Of a stretch of 64,000 nt of DNA, positions 1-13,010 are shown piece after piece. The notes beneath the pieces are model-generated. The model worked only from the letters and a program-made list of their open reading frames with translations. It was not told the DNA's origin and made no database searches. The position numbers and the translations under genes were made by a program. Numbering within the stretch: the first letter of the stretch is position 1; each line of letters starts with the position of its first letter. Source of the DNA: Burhinus oedicnemus (taxonomy: Eukaryota > Chordata > Aves > Charadriiformes > Burhinidae); assembly GCA_008921705.1 (NCBI GenBank), contig VFFE01006880.1, positions 359,204 through 423,203 on the forward strand, written 5' to 3'.

Positions 1-1084
1 CATCAACAGCTATGTAACATGCCGGCTGCTGTAAAGAAGCATCACTGAACGTATTTTGTCACTGAAAGCTGTTTGTTACATGTCATAGGCAGGGTCCCCA
101 AGAGCAAAGGCACAAGATGTTGGCAGATCTCTCTCCTCACTGAAAGAACACACCTGTGGGAGGTGGATAAAACCAACTCTTGCGCATAACAGCGCAAAGA
201 ACATGTGTCCAGCATAAACACCCCACATCATGAAATGATAAATCAAACAACAAGATGGTATAAAAACGGTCACAACCCCCAGAAAAAAATCAGGAAAAAG
301 AACAAAAACAAGTGCTGCAACAAGGGACTCCCCAGTTAAGAATGACACACCTGATCAATGGTGCTACTCATCCACAAGCAGGTCATCTCTCACTTTCCAG
401 AGAGCGAGCACGCTGCTTTTTTCAATTGCTGTCCACCACATCTTGCTACTGCAGACTCAGCAATAAAGTACTATCTTTCAGTATAGATTCTGAATTAAGC
501 AAATGAGAATTCTAGAAAGCTGTATGACACTGTTAAAATTTGCAAGTGCGAGTGCAAGTTTTCCTCTCCGACCCTCCCACCCAGGAAGGGAATCAAAGCA
601 ACAACACCAAACCTGAATAGGCTCATATGCAACAACCTGAAGTCTCTGCGTAACACCATGGAATTACTCAGTTTTATTTTTTCATGCCAAACACTTCTAC
701 ACCATTTCACACTTCCTCCACACTGGCCCATCCCTCCTCTGTTCCCTCCTACCATGTCCTTTGTGAGAAAAGGGGATGAGACTGCACACAAAGTGGGGTA
801 AACACAGAAGAAACTTTTTGTTTTGCTCCTTATTCATTTACTTTCTGTTATTCCTCATATTCTGTTTGTCTTTTGCATGAGTGCTACAAACTAAACTAAC
901 ATCTTTGTAGAATGTCTCATACATCCAAGATCTCTACCCTGAATGGCGATGGTTAATTCAGAGCCCATCACTGTGTATTATTTGGACTTGAGACTGTATT
1001 TTCTTCATGTGCATTATTTTACAATGCACATGGGGATGGATACTGATCTTCATCTCAAATTTTAACAACCCACCTCTATCACAG
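1..1084. other. noncoding, no feature recognised
   Basis: AT-rich DNA with only short open frames on both strands, none with a recognisable domain. I see no splice-flanked exon, repeat tail or RNA gene that I can support. Confidence 0.55.
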
Positions 1085-1245
1085 GATAAGCTCGTAATCC
1101 TTAAAAGTTGGTTTCATGTATGCTACCCTTGATGAACTCTGACACAATCCTAATCACCTTAATATTCAGACCGTTTATGAGCACGCTGAAGGGGACAGGC
1201 ACAATACAGAACTCTACGAATTTGGCTGGAGACCACCCTTCAGTG
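1085..1245 (-). mobile_element. possible ancient CR1 fragment (reverse-transcriptase region)
   Basis: Read on the minus strand, the stretch near 1160-1215 follows the CR1 ORF2 segment around the reverse-transcriptase block that normally encodes a GSVLGPVLFN-like motif, with matching words such as CTGT, TTCA and CATAAA in the right order. It is full of substitutions and has no open frame or 3' tail. I judged this by eye against CR1 copies in the same window, so it is a weak call; chance similarity is the alternative. Confidence 0.3.
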
Positions 1246-3750
1246 AGTAAACGGGCCATTTGTCCTGCCTTTAACCAGCTCCTGACTCAGGATGGGACCT
1301 CCACTTTTATCTCACCACATATTTGTTCCTCTCAAAGAGCCTTTTGTGAGCGTCTTTTTGGAGTGTTTTAGGAATCAAGTAAGCAGTATCAACGATTTTC
1401 CTTTGGTTCATGAGCTCAGCATATGCTTCAAAGAATTCTGACAGATTTGCTTCCCATGACTGCCCTTCATAAAAAATCATTTCAGCAGCATCCCAACATA
1501 CGTACCTTATTATTATTAACTCTGCTGTTACATTTCTGTTTCACTATATTTACCAATAATAAGAGTAAAGTAATTGTATTATTCACTCTGTTTCCTCAAT
1601 GGCAATATAAAACTTTTCAAAGTTTACAGACTTTTAAGACACCAGAGAATATGAAGACTATATTCCAGATAAAGAAGGAATAGTCATATGCATTCCCTTA
1701 CCGGTGTATGGTCTGACACAGGTCCAAGACCATCACCATTACCAAAGTAAGCAAAATTTAGAGTTTCTATTTTACAACACACAAATCCATCCCATGCAAA
1801 GGACACATAAGAAGTACAAATGGTTTCCTTAAGATCTCAAATCCATTCACTGTTCAAAATGCTTTCCTGAAGACCTCAGTTCCAATCACTACTCATATAC
1901 TTTTTATTCATAATATTGCTGTATTGTACGCTAAACAAAAATGATACACACACCCTCAAATGACAAAACAAATCCCTCTCTGCAATAGGCGAAGTACCTT
2001 AAAAAGAAATGTATCCAGCAAATCAGAAAAAAATCAACTATAACACATAAAAGAACCTTGAAACTGAGTGATCAGATTTTTACATGAGAGCTCTTTGGTA
2101 TTCCTGTGTTAAACAATCCTCATTTTTTCCAGGAATTCCTTAGTGATTAGGAGGGATAAGCCCAATTAAGTGATTGTTCAAAAGTAGGAGCAAGTGAAGA
2201 AAGAGGTTTTAAAACAGGAATGCTTGAACAACTCAATCAATAGATCTGTTTATTCAGCACAGCCATTAACATATAAATATGGAAGACTGAGTACTTCAGA
2301 TTTTTCAGCTGCTACTTGGGTTGGAAATAGAGGCTCTAGTAGCACAATCATTTTCAAAATCAGTAAAGTTATTGAGCTAAATTTATCACTGATTTAATGA
2401 GTTTTATATGGAATGAATATTGCAAATTCTCACTCCTTAATTTGATGATAAAAACTAACAGAATAAAAAAATAGTGAAATTAGTTTTCAGAGATTAACGC
2501 TTCAGAAACTAAGCTTGTCCTATAGTTTTGCTAGAAATCAGGTCCTAGAGTTGCAGAATGGTGACGCTTTCCATTCCAGCTTATCTTCTTCCTTTCACTG
2601 GGCATGCTGTCTGAAAGCTAATATGCCAAGCAACCAAGCATTCGCTCGCATTATTAAAACATACAGTTCTCTTAATAAACCCAGTGTATGTGATTTCCTC
2701 AAATGTTTTTCTTCAATATAGGGAATTTGGACTTAGCTTTTCAGTAAACACAAGAAGATAATTGCAGATATGAAACATAAGTAGAGATGACACTAAAATT
2801 CATTTCCTCTTTCCATTGATCCCATTTTGCCATAATTCAGCCAGGTAAACGTGGTCCGTGCCAACAGGCTCCAGCACCATTGCCTGCTCCAAATCCCACC
2901 TGCACTAAAGATTCCTGAAGGCTGAGAATACACTTTAAATTCTGTGATCTTACAATGAAAACAGACAAATTTTACAAAGGCAAAGGTCTTAAAACAGATG
3001 AAAGGCACGACAAAATGTTTTCTCAGAAATATAGATTTATAAAGGGCTAGTCACTGACAATTTGAACAGTGTATGTCACACCAGTCTGCAGTACGTGTTT
3101 ATTATTGATTTCTGAGCGTGATCTCACAATTCAGACAATACCTGGACCATCGCTCTTTTCAAGCTGCCACTACTCACACATCTGTATTCTTCACATAGAT
3201 CAATTATGCTCTGAAAGTAACAGAACACCCTAAAAAACACATCCAAAAAAAGGCTTAATGTACGTAGTTACTTCGGGGTTTCGCCCTCCGACAAAAGTCA
3301 ACTGGAGGTCGTTACCACTAGGCCCGATAATTCACTATTAACAAGAGAATTAATCAGTGGATTCAGACATCTTTTCCTGAAGGAAACACAACAAATCTAA
3401 TTCCAGAATCTAAGCTGTAAAACTACCTAAACCCATCATATGCTAATAAATCAGGAGAACTCTCCACTTTCTAACAGAAGGAACAGAAAAATCTTCTTTC
3501 TGTGTGAACAGGAAACAGTCAGTCTCTGATTCTTTCCTTTTTTCTCTGTGACACTCAAGAACAATAAACATATTCCCCCATCTTCCAACAAATGCTTACA
3601 CATACATAAAATTTCAACAAAAAACTCTTTCTCATCTGACCACTTTACTGTCTAGGGATCTCCAGTGGTGAACTGACCTAACCAAATTAAATTTAAAAGA
3701 TTTTTGCAAAATACATATATACATACTTTATATACAAATATATACATATT
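1246..3750. other. noncoding, AT-rich
   Basis: No gene recognised. The small open frames here have no family signature and no clear splice context. The only part that stands out is a CpG-bearing patch near 3258-3345, listed separately. An AT-rich run of TATA/TACA steps (about 3709-3750) leads up to the CR1 at 3751. Confidence 0.55.
3258..3345. other. CpG-retaining patch, possible LTR remnant
   Basis: About 90 bases contain roughly seven CpG dinucleotides (for example TACGTA, TTCGGGG, TTCGCCC, TCCGAC, GTCGTT, CCCGAT) in a neighbourhood that has very few. In most vertebrate DNA that suggests a younger insertion or constraint. It has no long open frame. On the minus strand it reads like the body of an avian retroviral LTR, but I see no TG...CA ends or target duplication. 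The identity is unresolved. Confidence 0.25.
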
Positions 3751-3878
3751 CAAGGAGCATCTGGACGATGCTTTTAGTCATATGGCTTAGTTTTAGGTAG
3801 TCCTGCGAGGCACAGGGAGTTGGACTCCATGATCCTCGTGGGTCCTCTCCAACTTGAAGTATTGTATGATTCTATGAA
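3751..3878 (+). mobile_element. CR1 LINE, 3' end fragment
   Basis: A short 5'-truncated CR1. It begins in the last ORF2 codons/3' UTR (AAGGAGCATCTGGACGATGC), keeps the 'GGAGTTGGACTCCATGATCC' stretch and the 'GGGTCCTCTCCAACTTGAAG' block, and ends in the terminal 'ATGATTCTATGAAA' typical of avian CR1. CR1 elements copy themselves by target-primed reverse transcription and usually insert as 5'-truncated copies like this one. It sits directly downstream of a TA-rich stretch and upstream of a GA microsatellite. Confidence 0.9.
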
Positions 3879-3886
3879 ATATTAGT

Positions 3887-3902
3887 GAGAGAGAGAGAGA
3901 GA
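3887..3902 (+). repeat. (GA)8 microsatellite
   Basis: Eight uninterrupted GA units starting nine bases after the end of the neighbouring CR1 tail. Confidence 0.9.
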
Positions 3903-4811
3903 ATGGAAGGAAGGTACTAGTGCCTGATCTTTAAATCACTATTTTGATTTTATTGGGGATGCTAACTTGATTTTCAATCTAAGTGGTTAGCACACATTTA
4001 AAAGGATTACAAATGCTTATTTAAAAAACACACTGAGTCAGCTCACTCAGAGAACTTCATAAATATGCAGCAGGAAACTCCCAAACAGTGACTCATAACT
4101 TCAGAGGTTTAAAACAGACAAATAATCATGAATTTTCCAACCGTTACTCATACTCAATTAAATCCTAAGCCAAAACCATTCTGCTTCTGTGAATTCCACT
4201 TGACCATCCATTCAGTTCTACAGAAATAAGAGCGCTATGGGAAAAAAACAACCAAAATCAGACAACAGGGAAAAGAGTGCTAATTCTAAACAGCTTATAT
4301 GGAAAAACTACTTCATGCACACATTGAACAATAATACTTTTCCCTTACAACTTATGTGTGGGTGGATTTTGTCTTCAGCTTATAACAGAATGACAGATTT
4401 TAAAAAAAAAAAACAAACAAAAAACAAAACAAAAACCACACACAAAACCGCACCAAACCAAAATTCACTAACACTTGTTTTCCTAGAGAAAAGAAAAATT
4501 AGACATGATAGACACGATCTGAGAACATGCAACAATCCTGTAGATTCTTCTCCACAGAACTCTGTTTGTGTACATCTTTTAAAAGTTGCAACTCAACCAT
4601 TCCGTAGAGTTCCTAGTTAGGAAAGGCATTGACAACCTCTAGCTACCTACTTCCAGAACTATGATACTTAGAATAAATGATTAATGACTTTATTGCTAAA
4701 TATCATCACAATCTTCCTATTTTGTCTTGAAATGAAGAAAAAAAAATTTCTTTTTCAATTTTAACAGTGTTAAAAATATATGTCATTACTGTAAAGGTAG
4801 TGAGCTCTGTA
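3903..4811. other. noncoding with A-rich tract
   Basis: No gene recognised. Near 4400-4450 is an A-rich, C-interrupted tract (AAAAC/AAACA units). It produces a lysine- and threonine-rich open frame at 4237-4620 that I take to be a by-product of base composition, not a gene. Confidence 0.55.
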
Positions 4812-5225
4812 AAATCACAGAATCACAGAATCACCGGGGTTGGAAGGGACCTCTGGAGATCACCTAGTCCAACCCCCCACCCAGAGCAGGGTCACCTAGA
4901 GCAGGTTGCACAGGACGGTGTCCAGGTGGGTTTGGAATGTCTCCAGAGGCGGAGACTCCACCACCTCCCTGGGCAGCCTGTGCCAGTTCTCTGCCACTCT
5001 CAAAGCAAAGAAGTTCCTCCTCATGTTCAGATGGAACTTCCTATGGTCAAATTTGTGCCAGTTACCTCTTGTCCTATCACTGGGCACCACTGCAAAAAAA
5101 CTGGTCCCATCATCCCAGCACCCTCCCTTTAAGTATTTGCAAGCATTGATGAGATCCCCTCTGAGTCTTCTCTTCTCCCAAGTCCCTCAGCCTTTCCTCA
5201 TAAGATGTTCCAGCCCCCTAATCAT
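4812..5225 (-). mobile_element. CR1 LINE, 3' portion
   Basis: A minus-strand CR1 fragment. The left end carries the reversed 3' terminus (ACAGAATCACAGAATCA, then GGTTGGAAGGGACCTCTGGA). Reading leftwards from 5225, the minus strand encodes the ORF2 C-terminus (words such as RTRGN, HKFDHRKFHLN, NWHRLPREVV) within an open frame at 4896-5090. 5' truncation lies near 5222, next to a 10-bp direct repeat CATGAATGAA CATGAATGAA (5223-5242). It is moderately diverged and cannot encode a functional protein. Confidence 0.93.
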
Positions 5226-5242
5226 GAATGAACATGAATGAA

Positions 5243-7414
5243 CAAGAATGTCTTATAAACTCATTCTTCCAACTCTTAGCAAAATAGTGGCTTATTTTAT
5301 GGACATTTTAGTAATCATTTCACCAAAATACAAGCTAATGTACGTACAATGTAAAACCATATAAAAGCAAATTAATATCACATAGTAATGAAAGTCAAAA
5401 CACCTATCCATCTATCTCTCACATGACAAAACTACTGCATGTGACACAATGGAATTCATAGGGATTAATTTTAAACAAAAGGCTGGGACACCACCCTGTG
5501 CTTCTGAAAACATACAAAACAAACCTGATTGATAGCTTACAATTAATTATTTAGCCTAAAGAAGCCTATTCTAACTAACGACTAACTGAAGCCTATTTTG
5601 CGCAGTTCTCTGAAGGCAACCTAAGCCCCCGGGACTCAAGGAACATACTGTACGTAGAAGGGAATGGTGCCCGGACCCATCCTGTGCTATATAACTTGCT
5701 TCCCGCAGCAGCTCAGGACACTCTGCTTGGTGTACTCGCGTGCAAACCAGCCGAACACTTCCCAGTTACTGCAGCAACACCGCCTTAAAGTCAGGAATCG
5801 TTTTTGGTATGATCCCATTTGATTACAGAATAGTCAATAGTCAAAAGAAATCCAGTACCCTATTCTCAGAAAAATCTGTATGGAGTACAAAGTTTTGAGA
5901 CAAAAAACAGAGATGAAAAAAAAAAAAAGCGGCAATTAAAAGAATTATGGCAGAATGGTGATTTAATTTTTTATTCAAATTCATTCAAGCTGAATGACGG
6001 TGCTTTGCTTCATTCAAAACCAAATCAAATTTTTTCTCTTTAGTTTGGGGAGGGTGTTGGGTTTTCTTTGAAAAGACAGGAGTAATTACATGAAAATTAT
6101 ATTTGGTTATTTTAAGTATCAAAATACATAATTTCAGCCATTCAGAAGTCCTCCTGTGCCCGCTCCACTTTTTTTAAGCTAAATGATTAAAATCAGGTGA
6201 TGATTCAATTTCTAATTTGCTAAAAAATGTGTTCCCTTCTGATTCACAGACTCATTCCTTTTAGTTGCTACCAGGAGAAATTAAGAACAGTGTGTATTAC
6301 ATAGCCGTGTTTTATTACACATAGGCTTGTACTGAATAGAGTTAGGAACTGTAATGTTTAAAAGTCAAGAAATATTTACCAATAAATGTGTAGTATACTC
6401 TCTTTAGCAGAAGATAAATAGGAGTCACAACTTGCTTTCAAAGTCAAGCAACAATGAAGCATAAATAGTTGACTACATACTCTTGTGTCTAGATGACAAG
6501 TGTCACACCCTACTTTAAAAAAATAATAAGACTATAAAGAATCAAGTTGTTCTTGTCCATCTCTAACATTTTAATTTTATCACACCAAATGGTAAACAAT
6601 CTGTTTGGCAACTTATCATCTATTTTTACCAGGTAGCATGAGGGTAACTTTTTCCTATTGAAATAAAGACACGTAAGAACCCAGTTTAAATATATAAGCC
6701 TCACAGCTTTAATATAGGAAAAGTGTAAATTACTCCTCAGGACTCTGCTTGAGGGTCAATTTTGAATTTTTGCCTAAGGCAACCTATCCGTATTCAACCC
6801 CTATCAGAGAAAAAAGAAGGCATTTGGATTTTAAAAAGGAAAATACCTTTTCCAAAGCAGACGAGAAGTACAAATGAGTTCTGAAAAATGCGAGTTATTA
6901 GAGTTATAAGTAATATTTCAAATATTTGGTACTAAAATTGTGCAAACATAACTGCAGTAGGCATAAAATGTTAAAAAGAAAATATCCAGGTTTAAAATAC
7001 CACAGGATAAAATTAACAACAAAATTATGATGGGACCTCAAGACAGACAGAACTTTTGAGATAGATTTACCTCGACTTCTCTTTCCACCTTTACTTAGAA
7101 GATATAATTTTCTGAGAACAGCTACCATTTAAAAAAAAAAAAAAAAGACATAAGAAAATTTTAAAAGCTTTGTAAATAAGATCTCCCTGTCTACTACATT
7201 CTTTCATATTTTCTGTTAGTCCACCTTCGTGACTTTGTGTGAACTCTGCACAGTCCACTGTTGGTCTTTATGGGTGCATTTTCAGGATTTGGTTTGTCTG
7301 GATCAGGAAGATCCTTTTGTGATCAATGTCCTACTTGGTCTCATTTATTGAGCCTTTGTTCACATTGTGGAGTGCTCTTGCAGCATGCAAACTTGATTCT
7401 TTCAGGGTGAATTA
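5243..7414. other. noncoding, AT-rich, with an LTR-like patch
   Basis: No gene recognised. The segment is AT-rich with several poly-A runs (for example near 5918 and 7130-7146). The only embedded structure I can argue for is the LTR-like patch at 5587-5824, listed separately. About 200 bases before the CR1 at 7415 I see no clear repeat. Confidence 0.5.
5587..5824 (+). mobile_element. possible solo LTR fragment (ERVL-like)
   Basis: A roughly 240-base patch of higher GC and CpG than its surroundings, with a TATA box (TATATAA, 5688-5694) followed by a GC-rich leader. It starts with TG at 5587 and could end with CA at 5823-5824. Spacing of a central TATA box with about 130 bases downstream fits a retroviral LTR, and the text resembles common avian ERVL-type LTRs. 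I found no matching target duplication at those ends and no clear AATAAA, so ends and class are uncertain. A host promoter is a less likely alternative, because no exon follows. Confidence 0.4.
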
Positions 7415-8001
7415 TGAAGGGCTGCATTAAGAAGTGTCACCAGCAGGTGAAGGGAGGTGGTCTTTCCGCTTTACTCAGCACTGCTGAGGTCCATCAGGAG
7501 TGATGTGTCCGGTGCTGGGCTCCCCAGTCCAGGTGAGATACAAGCATACTAGAACAAGTCCAACCCAGGTTCACGGAGATGACTGAGGAATTTGAGCATG
7601 TGTCATACAAGGAGAGGCTGAGAGAGCTCGGAGTGTTCTGCCTGGAGAAGAGAAGGCTCAGGGAGATCTTATCCATGTGTATAAATACCCAATGGGAGTG
7701 ACCAAAGAAAATGGAGCCAGGCTCTTCCCAGTGGGTTCCAATGGAAAGACAAGAGGCAATGGGTACAAATGAAATACAGAAAATTCCCTTTAATCATAAG
7801 GAAAAGCTTTGTTATTGTTAGCATAGTCAAATGTTTGAACAAGTTACCCAAAGAGCTTGTGAAGTGTCCATTCTTACAGATACTCAAAACCTGACTGGAC
7901 ATGGCCCTGAGTAACCTGCTCTAGCTCACCATGCTTTGACCAGGTGTGTTGAACTAGACCATCTCCAGAGATCCCTTCCAACAGCAACAATTCTGTGATA
8001 C
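7415..8001 (+). mobile_element. CR1 LINE, 3' portion, old copy
   Basis: Plus-strand CR1. It starts around the ORF2 codons for the '[16 protein letters not shown]'-type segment (GTCACCAGCAGGTGAAGGGAGG) and continues through 'GAGAGGCTGAGAGAGCTCGG', 'CTGGAGAAGAGAAGGCTCAG' and 'AGACAAGAGGCAATGGGTAC'. It closes with a 3' UTR containing 'CCCTTCCAACAGCAACAATT' and 'CTGTGATA'. Many substitutions and indels show an older copy than those at 32.5 and 45.5 kb. Minus-strand open frames over it are shadows. Confidence 0.88.
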
Positions 8002-11000
8002 TAAATTGGAAGGTGTACTCCATCCACTACAAGGCATTCAAGTCCATAATATCAGATTAGAGACAATCTAAAATAAAATCCTCCATCCCTCGTCAAAAGC
8101 ATTGGTAGCATAGACATCCTATCCTTAGCAGCAACTGTTTCACTTCAAAAATCTGGAGGTTTTGGCTACATTAATTACTAATGTAGATACATTCCATTCT
8201 GTCACCAGAGAGAGCTGACGACCCAATTCTTGCTATTCCCGTGTGTCTCCCTGGCTGCTAAGGTCTAGACAGAGCTCGGACAGCAGAGCCCTCATCCTTT
8301 CAGCCATTCCTTTTTCCCCTTTCTCACCCCTCACTTGCAAAACATCTTTCCCTCTCAAGCCTTCCGACCTGCTTCCCCAGAAGGAAAAAACTCTCCCTCT
8401 CCAGAAGGTTCAGAACAACTCAGGACACAGCAAGCGCTGACCTTCTAGCCGCCTTCTCTACTACCCAGCCAAACTCTTGTAAAGCAACCCAGCCTACAGC
8501 TACTCCTACCTGAGCACATTTGTGTTGAGTTGTATAACACACACAGGTGAATGACTATGTATTTTCAAGTCTTATAATCAACACGTGCTAACACTTCACC
8601 ACTTTAAGAAAGTGCTGTGGACAACAGTCTGCACCATTCCAAATATATCCTCAATTAATAAAAATAAATTGTTCATGTCCTCAGGCACTGAAATGTAGCA
8701 TTTGAGCTTGACTTATGGGCTCCATGTCTATCACTGCCTTTTGCTTCTCTGCTCTCATTCAGCTGGCTTCATTAGAGCACCTGTGCAAGCAGAACTCCCA
8801 AGTCTTTGTCAGCATACAACAGTCCACAGATCAGCCTTCAGCCCTCTGTTTCACTGACCGTAAGCCTCTAACGTTGCAGGGAAAAATACAAGAAAAAGAT
8901 TTTTTTTTTTAAAGTTTATTTCTTCATTTCACTCTAGTTTAATTCTTTTCAACCAAATGAGATAAAGGAAGAGATCCAAGGATAAGACAAGAAAGTGTTC
9001 ATGTAAGATTATATACAGCTAGACAGCGTTTCAGTGTGTTCCTCATTTTAATATTTCAAATCCTATAGACAGAAAAATGAGAAGGAAAAATGATAAGCCA
9101 ACTCTCAGAAATTTAAATAAAAATGGGGTTGCTTTTGACATACATAAATTCCACCTTTTCCATTTACAGGATTGCCACTTGTCTCGAATTTTGTCACAGG
9201 AGACTCCCAGTTTTGATAGACCTGTCATGTGCCCTGTCAAACAAGCTTGCAAGATAGTGTAAAATTTGTAGAGGGAAGTATCTTTCTATTGTGGTGTGGG
9301 TATGACAGCTTTATGAATGACGTCAAGGAAAAATGTTGTTCTACAAAGCAAATATATGGCAAGTTATTATACACTACTCACGCTCTGCCCACATTACTCA
9401 GCTGTTTCGGGCCTTGCTCTCCCTTTCTCCTGCTTCATACAAATTAAATTCTTTTACTTTTTCATACACGAGTTTAAAAAGATAAAGAAAGGCTAACCCA
9501 ACATACAACTTGAGCTTGGTAACTGGAGAGAGAATAATTAGGGGGGTTAGCTATTTTCTGTATAATGGAGATTATAATACAAACTTAAACAACCAAATGT
9601 GCTAGAAATAGCTGTATGTTTTCACTGGATCTCTCAAAATTTTAACACCATGTTACATGCACTCTCATATTTTGAAGTGCTTCTTTGAACTGTTTGATGC
9701 AAGAATCAATGCATGAACATACAAATATAAAACAAAAATAAATCCTGGTTTGCACTAACAGTTCTAATACAAATCCAAATCTTAAAGAGTTAATGATCAG
9801 TACAATAATGTAAAAAATAGATGTTTTTTAATTCAGGTCTTTTACATCAAAAGATCCAGCTCACAGCTATCTCTCAGCACTTGCTAGGATGCATCTTCTT
9901 CAAAAATATTTAAGACAGCATGTTTTTAATGCTCATTTACTCTTCTTTCATCCAGTTAAACAAGACCATTATGCAGCACATCCAATGCTTTGCCTAGGTG
10001 GATATCTGCTCACCTAAATTTACTGACATTCACTAATATCATCTAGAAGAAAAGAGTCATAATACAACTAAGATAAAATTTAACTGATGGTACAGTCTGT
10101 AGAGAAATGTTTATACTTATAAGAGTGGCCACATAGAGTAACCAAAACAGGATGCCTAGAGAACAGAGCAAGCACACAAAATACTTCCCATCCCACTCTC
10201 CCAGTCACAAATAGTATGAGATTCCCCGAAACAAAGGTCAATCCTATGTATTTAGTAACCCTTACTGAACCTGTCTTCTCTGATCCTGTTCGACGTTTCT
10301 CTGAGTCCAGAAAAACTTTCACCATCTCCCTCCTTCAAGTGTTTCTTCACATCTTCAAAGAACTCCAGCATGTGGAGCATACGGACTGTGAAGCAGTGAC
10401 TTCAAAAGAAAAATAAAAAAGCCTTGTCCCTAGTATAACGGACATACTCATGTGTCCACTAATTCTGTATTACAATTTCTATCAAAGTGTCCAATAGAGA
10501 CATCAGGCTGAGCAGTACAAGAGTGCCAGATCTGGAATTCTCAGAAAGTACTGGCACCGTATTTGCCATCTATCAATCAATCCTCAAGCACAAAGACGGT
10601 TGAAAGCAGGAGGTGACAAACTACAGCTGAACACTTAACCATTACAACACTTTAGCTCACAGAGGTGTTCTTGTTGACAGTATTATTAGTTTTATTTATT
10701 CGTACCACACCATTTTCCACACAAATTTGGATCCTAACAAAAATGTTCTCAGGGCACTTTCAAAAGATGTCATCTTGCTTTGAATGTGCTTTTTTGCCTT
10801 ACTCTTTAGATATGCCAATTTCTTTTGCACTCTTCTCAAGTCATTCTTGACAGGTAAAAGGCTTTTCCTACGGAAATACTTCTGTTCTGTGGTTCTGATA
10901 GGGTGCCCTCAAAAAATTTCCATGCTGCCTACCAAGATTCATCTCTCAGCTGCTCTGTTTCTTTTCTTTCCAACAACTTTTCTCATTTTTATGAATATTT

Positions 11001-12579
11001 GCTTTAAGTAGCTTTAAGACGCTGTGCACTACTTCATTTACTGTTTTTGCTGTACCCAAGCATACCAAAATCACTATTAGAAGGTGGCACTTCAGCCTCA
11101 CATTTTGAACCAGGTCCTACATGTTCTATGAGTCTATGTTCCCCAGGAAAATGTCAGAGATTGACTTTCTCTCCTTGGCTTTCTGATCAACTGCTCCACA
11201 AAACAGACATGTCTGCAAATGTAGTCTGTCTCATATCCCAGTGCAGCACTGGTCCAATTTACAACTGAACAGCTGGAGTCATCTCTTACTACTGTATCCA
11301 AAATTCACAGCCTCTCTTAATTTCCCCTAAGATCCTACAATCAGTACCGTCATGCCAAACAGGCCTAGTGTTGATTCACTACCATCTTCTTCCTACTGCG
11401 GACTGACATTTCAAGCTTGGAATTCTGTGTTATTTGTCGCAGCCATTAACAAAGAAATTCAGTGTTACTCAGTGATATGGTTGATTTATCAATCTGATTT
11501 CCTTGAAATTTTCCCTAATTCATAGCCCTATGCTGCATCAAAAAACCTACTGTACATTGACTGAAATGCCCGCCATTATAATGCAGAGGAAATATTTAGA
11601 AACTTTATGTTTAAAAAAAACTGTAAAGTGATGTTCTGCAGTTTATAGTCATGCTAAAGAGAACAGACTGGTATAGTGTGGTACGGGACTTCAAAGCCCA
11701 CATATCTGCAGATTTGTCTAAAAGAGTTACCTATCCCACAACACAGTGAGTGTTCCTCACTTTCGGAATACCTGTCCTGCGCTCAGCTCTAAGCCTGGAA
11801 CTATGTGATAGGTAATAAATTCAGGATTGACCAACATATTTTAACTCATTATTATTGGAACCCACTAATCTGCCTGCGCTTTTAAATGCTATTATATCAG
11901 TCAAAACAGAAGAGATGTGACAGACAATTCATGCATGCGAAGTTCCAGTTGCTGATTTATGTATAGATGCAGAATGTTTTCTTCTACTTCAGTCAAGCTA
12001 AGAAGTTGGTGTCAAATGCTTTAACGTATAGAAAAACTACTCACAAAAACTCAGGTTTGTACTGCTGTAGATACACAGCACCACACGGAGGAGAGACCAG
12101 AAACAGAAGAAAGGTCTGTAGTTTGATTTTCTGTGACACTTAAAAATCCTACCCTTGAAAGATAAAACCCCTTTCTTGTAAAAAGCCCACTATTCAAAAT
12201 ACAACCTGTAAATGTTCTCCCTTCACATTTTCCAAATATTTTAAAAGCAAATTGCTCATTAAATCCACAGCTACACAGAGTAAAATTTGGTTCTGCTATT
12301 AAAATAGCAGTTCCTTTGAATGATCATGACGGATGGTGTAATAAGTGTTTTGCATAGCAATATTTTCATGTTTTAATTACACACATACTCAGTAGAGCTC
12401 TCAGACGTTTTTTACTGCATCACCTCACAAAGGATCCGGTTTTTCAACAGCACTGTCTGCTCAACCTGAGAGTCTGAGGAATTTTATCAGGAAAATCTGA
12501 CAAGAGCACAGCAAACAGTGGGGAGGAAAAGGGACATCTAAGATTGAGGTGGAAGTTATTTCTTGACTGAAGGTTATTT
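8002..12579. other. noncoding, AT-rich, 4.6 kb
   Basis: No gene or repeat I can support. Open frames are all under about 85 codons and carry no recognisable domain; the pair of overlapping opposite-strand frames at 10080-10416 is typical of chance. Small T- and A-runs occur (for example T10 near 8900). Confidence 0.5.
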
Positions 12580-13010
12580 TTTCTCTTTATTGGGTGTATG
12601 GGGTGCCCATGCCCAGGTGTTGCCTCTGTGGGGAGCGGCCGGGGCTGACCCATGCCGGACACAGCCGGTCCCAGCCGGTGCCAGCCGGCTCCAAGGGCCC
12701 CACCGCAGGACACAGCTGAGCCCCTCAGCCAAGCTGGGGGCGCCGGGGGGAAAACAGGGTTCAGGCAGGGCCCAAGGCGGCCCAGGCCCAGCAGGAGGAA
12801 GGCCAGGAGGCAGCAGCAGCAGCAGAGGCAGCCCCAGGGCACAGGAGGAGGAGGAGGAGGGCAGGAGGTGCTGCAGGCCCGGAGCAGGGATCCCCTGCAG
12901 CCCTGCAGAGCCCCCGCTGGAGCAGAGCCCCAGCCTGCAGCCCGGGGAGGGCCCCAGGCCGCAGCGGGGGGCTATTTCCTGCAGGAGCTGCGGCCCTGGA
13001 GAGCCCAGGC
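12580..13010. repeat. unidentified GC-rich block with triplet runs
   Basis: About 430 bases of strongly GC-rich DNA in an AT-rich setting. It has clustered GCCGG words near 12650-12690, a (CAG)5 run at 12811-12825 and a GGA run at about 12843-12860. Several frames stay open on both strands, as expected from low stop density in GC-rich DNA. The minus-strand one at 12842-12444 begins with a hydrophobic, Cys/Leu-rich stretch made by the CTG run. A minus-strand AATAAA lies at 12586-12591 at the left edge. It may be part of a transposon (CR1 5' UTR or an LTR in minus orientation) or a CpG-island-like sequence; I could not decide. It ends abruptly at an assembly gap. Confidence 0.45.

Noticed and set aside
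4237..4620. 127-codon plus-strand open frame
   Set aside because: It crosses an A-rich tract and gains its length from AAA/ACA codons. No domain, no conserved motif.
9318..9325. Perfect TGACGTCA (cAMP-response element palindrome)
   Set aside because: An 8-base palindrome is expected by chance about once per 64 kb; no promoter or exon is nearby.
12444..12842. 132-codon minus-strand frame with a signal-peptide-like Cys/Leu-rich start
   Set aside because: The hydrophobic start is produced by a CAG/CTG run. Several frames are open on both strands because GC-rich DNA has few stops.
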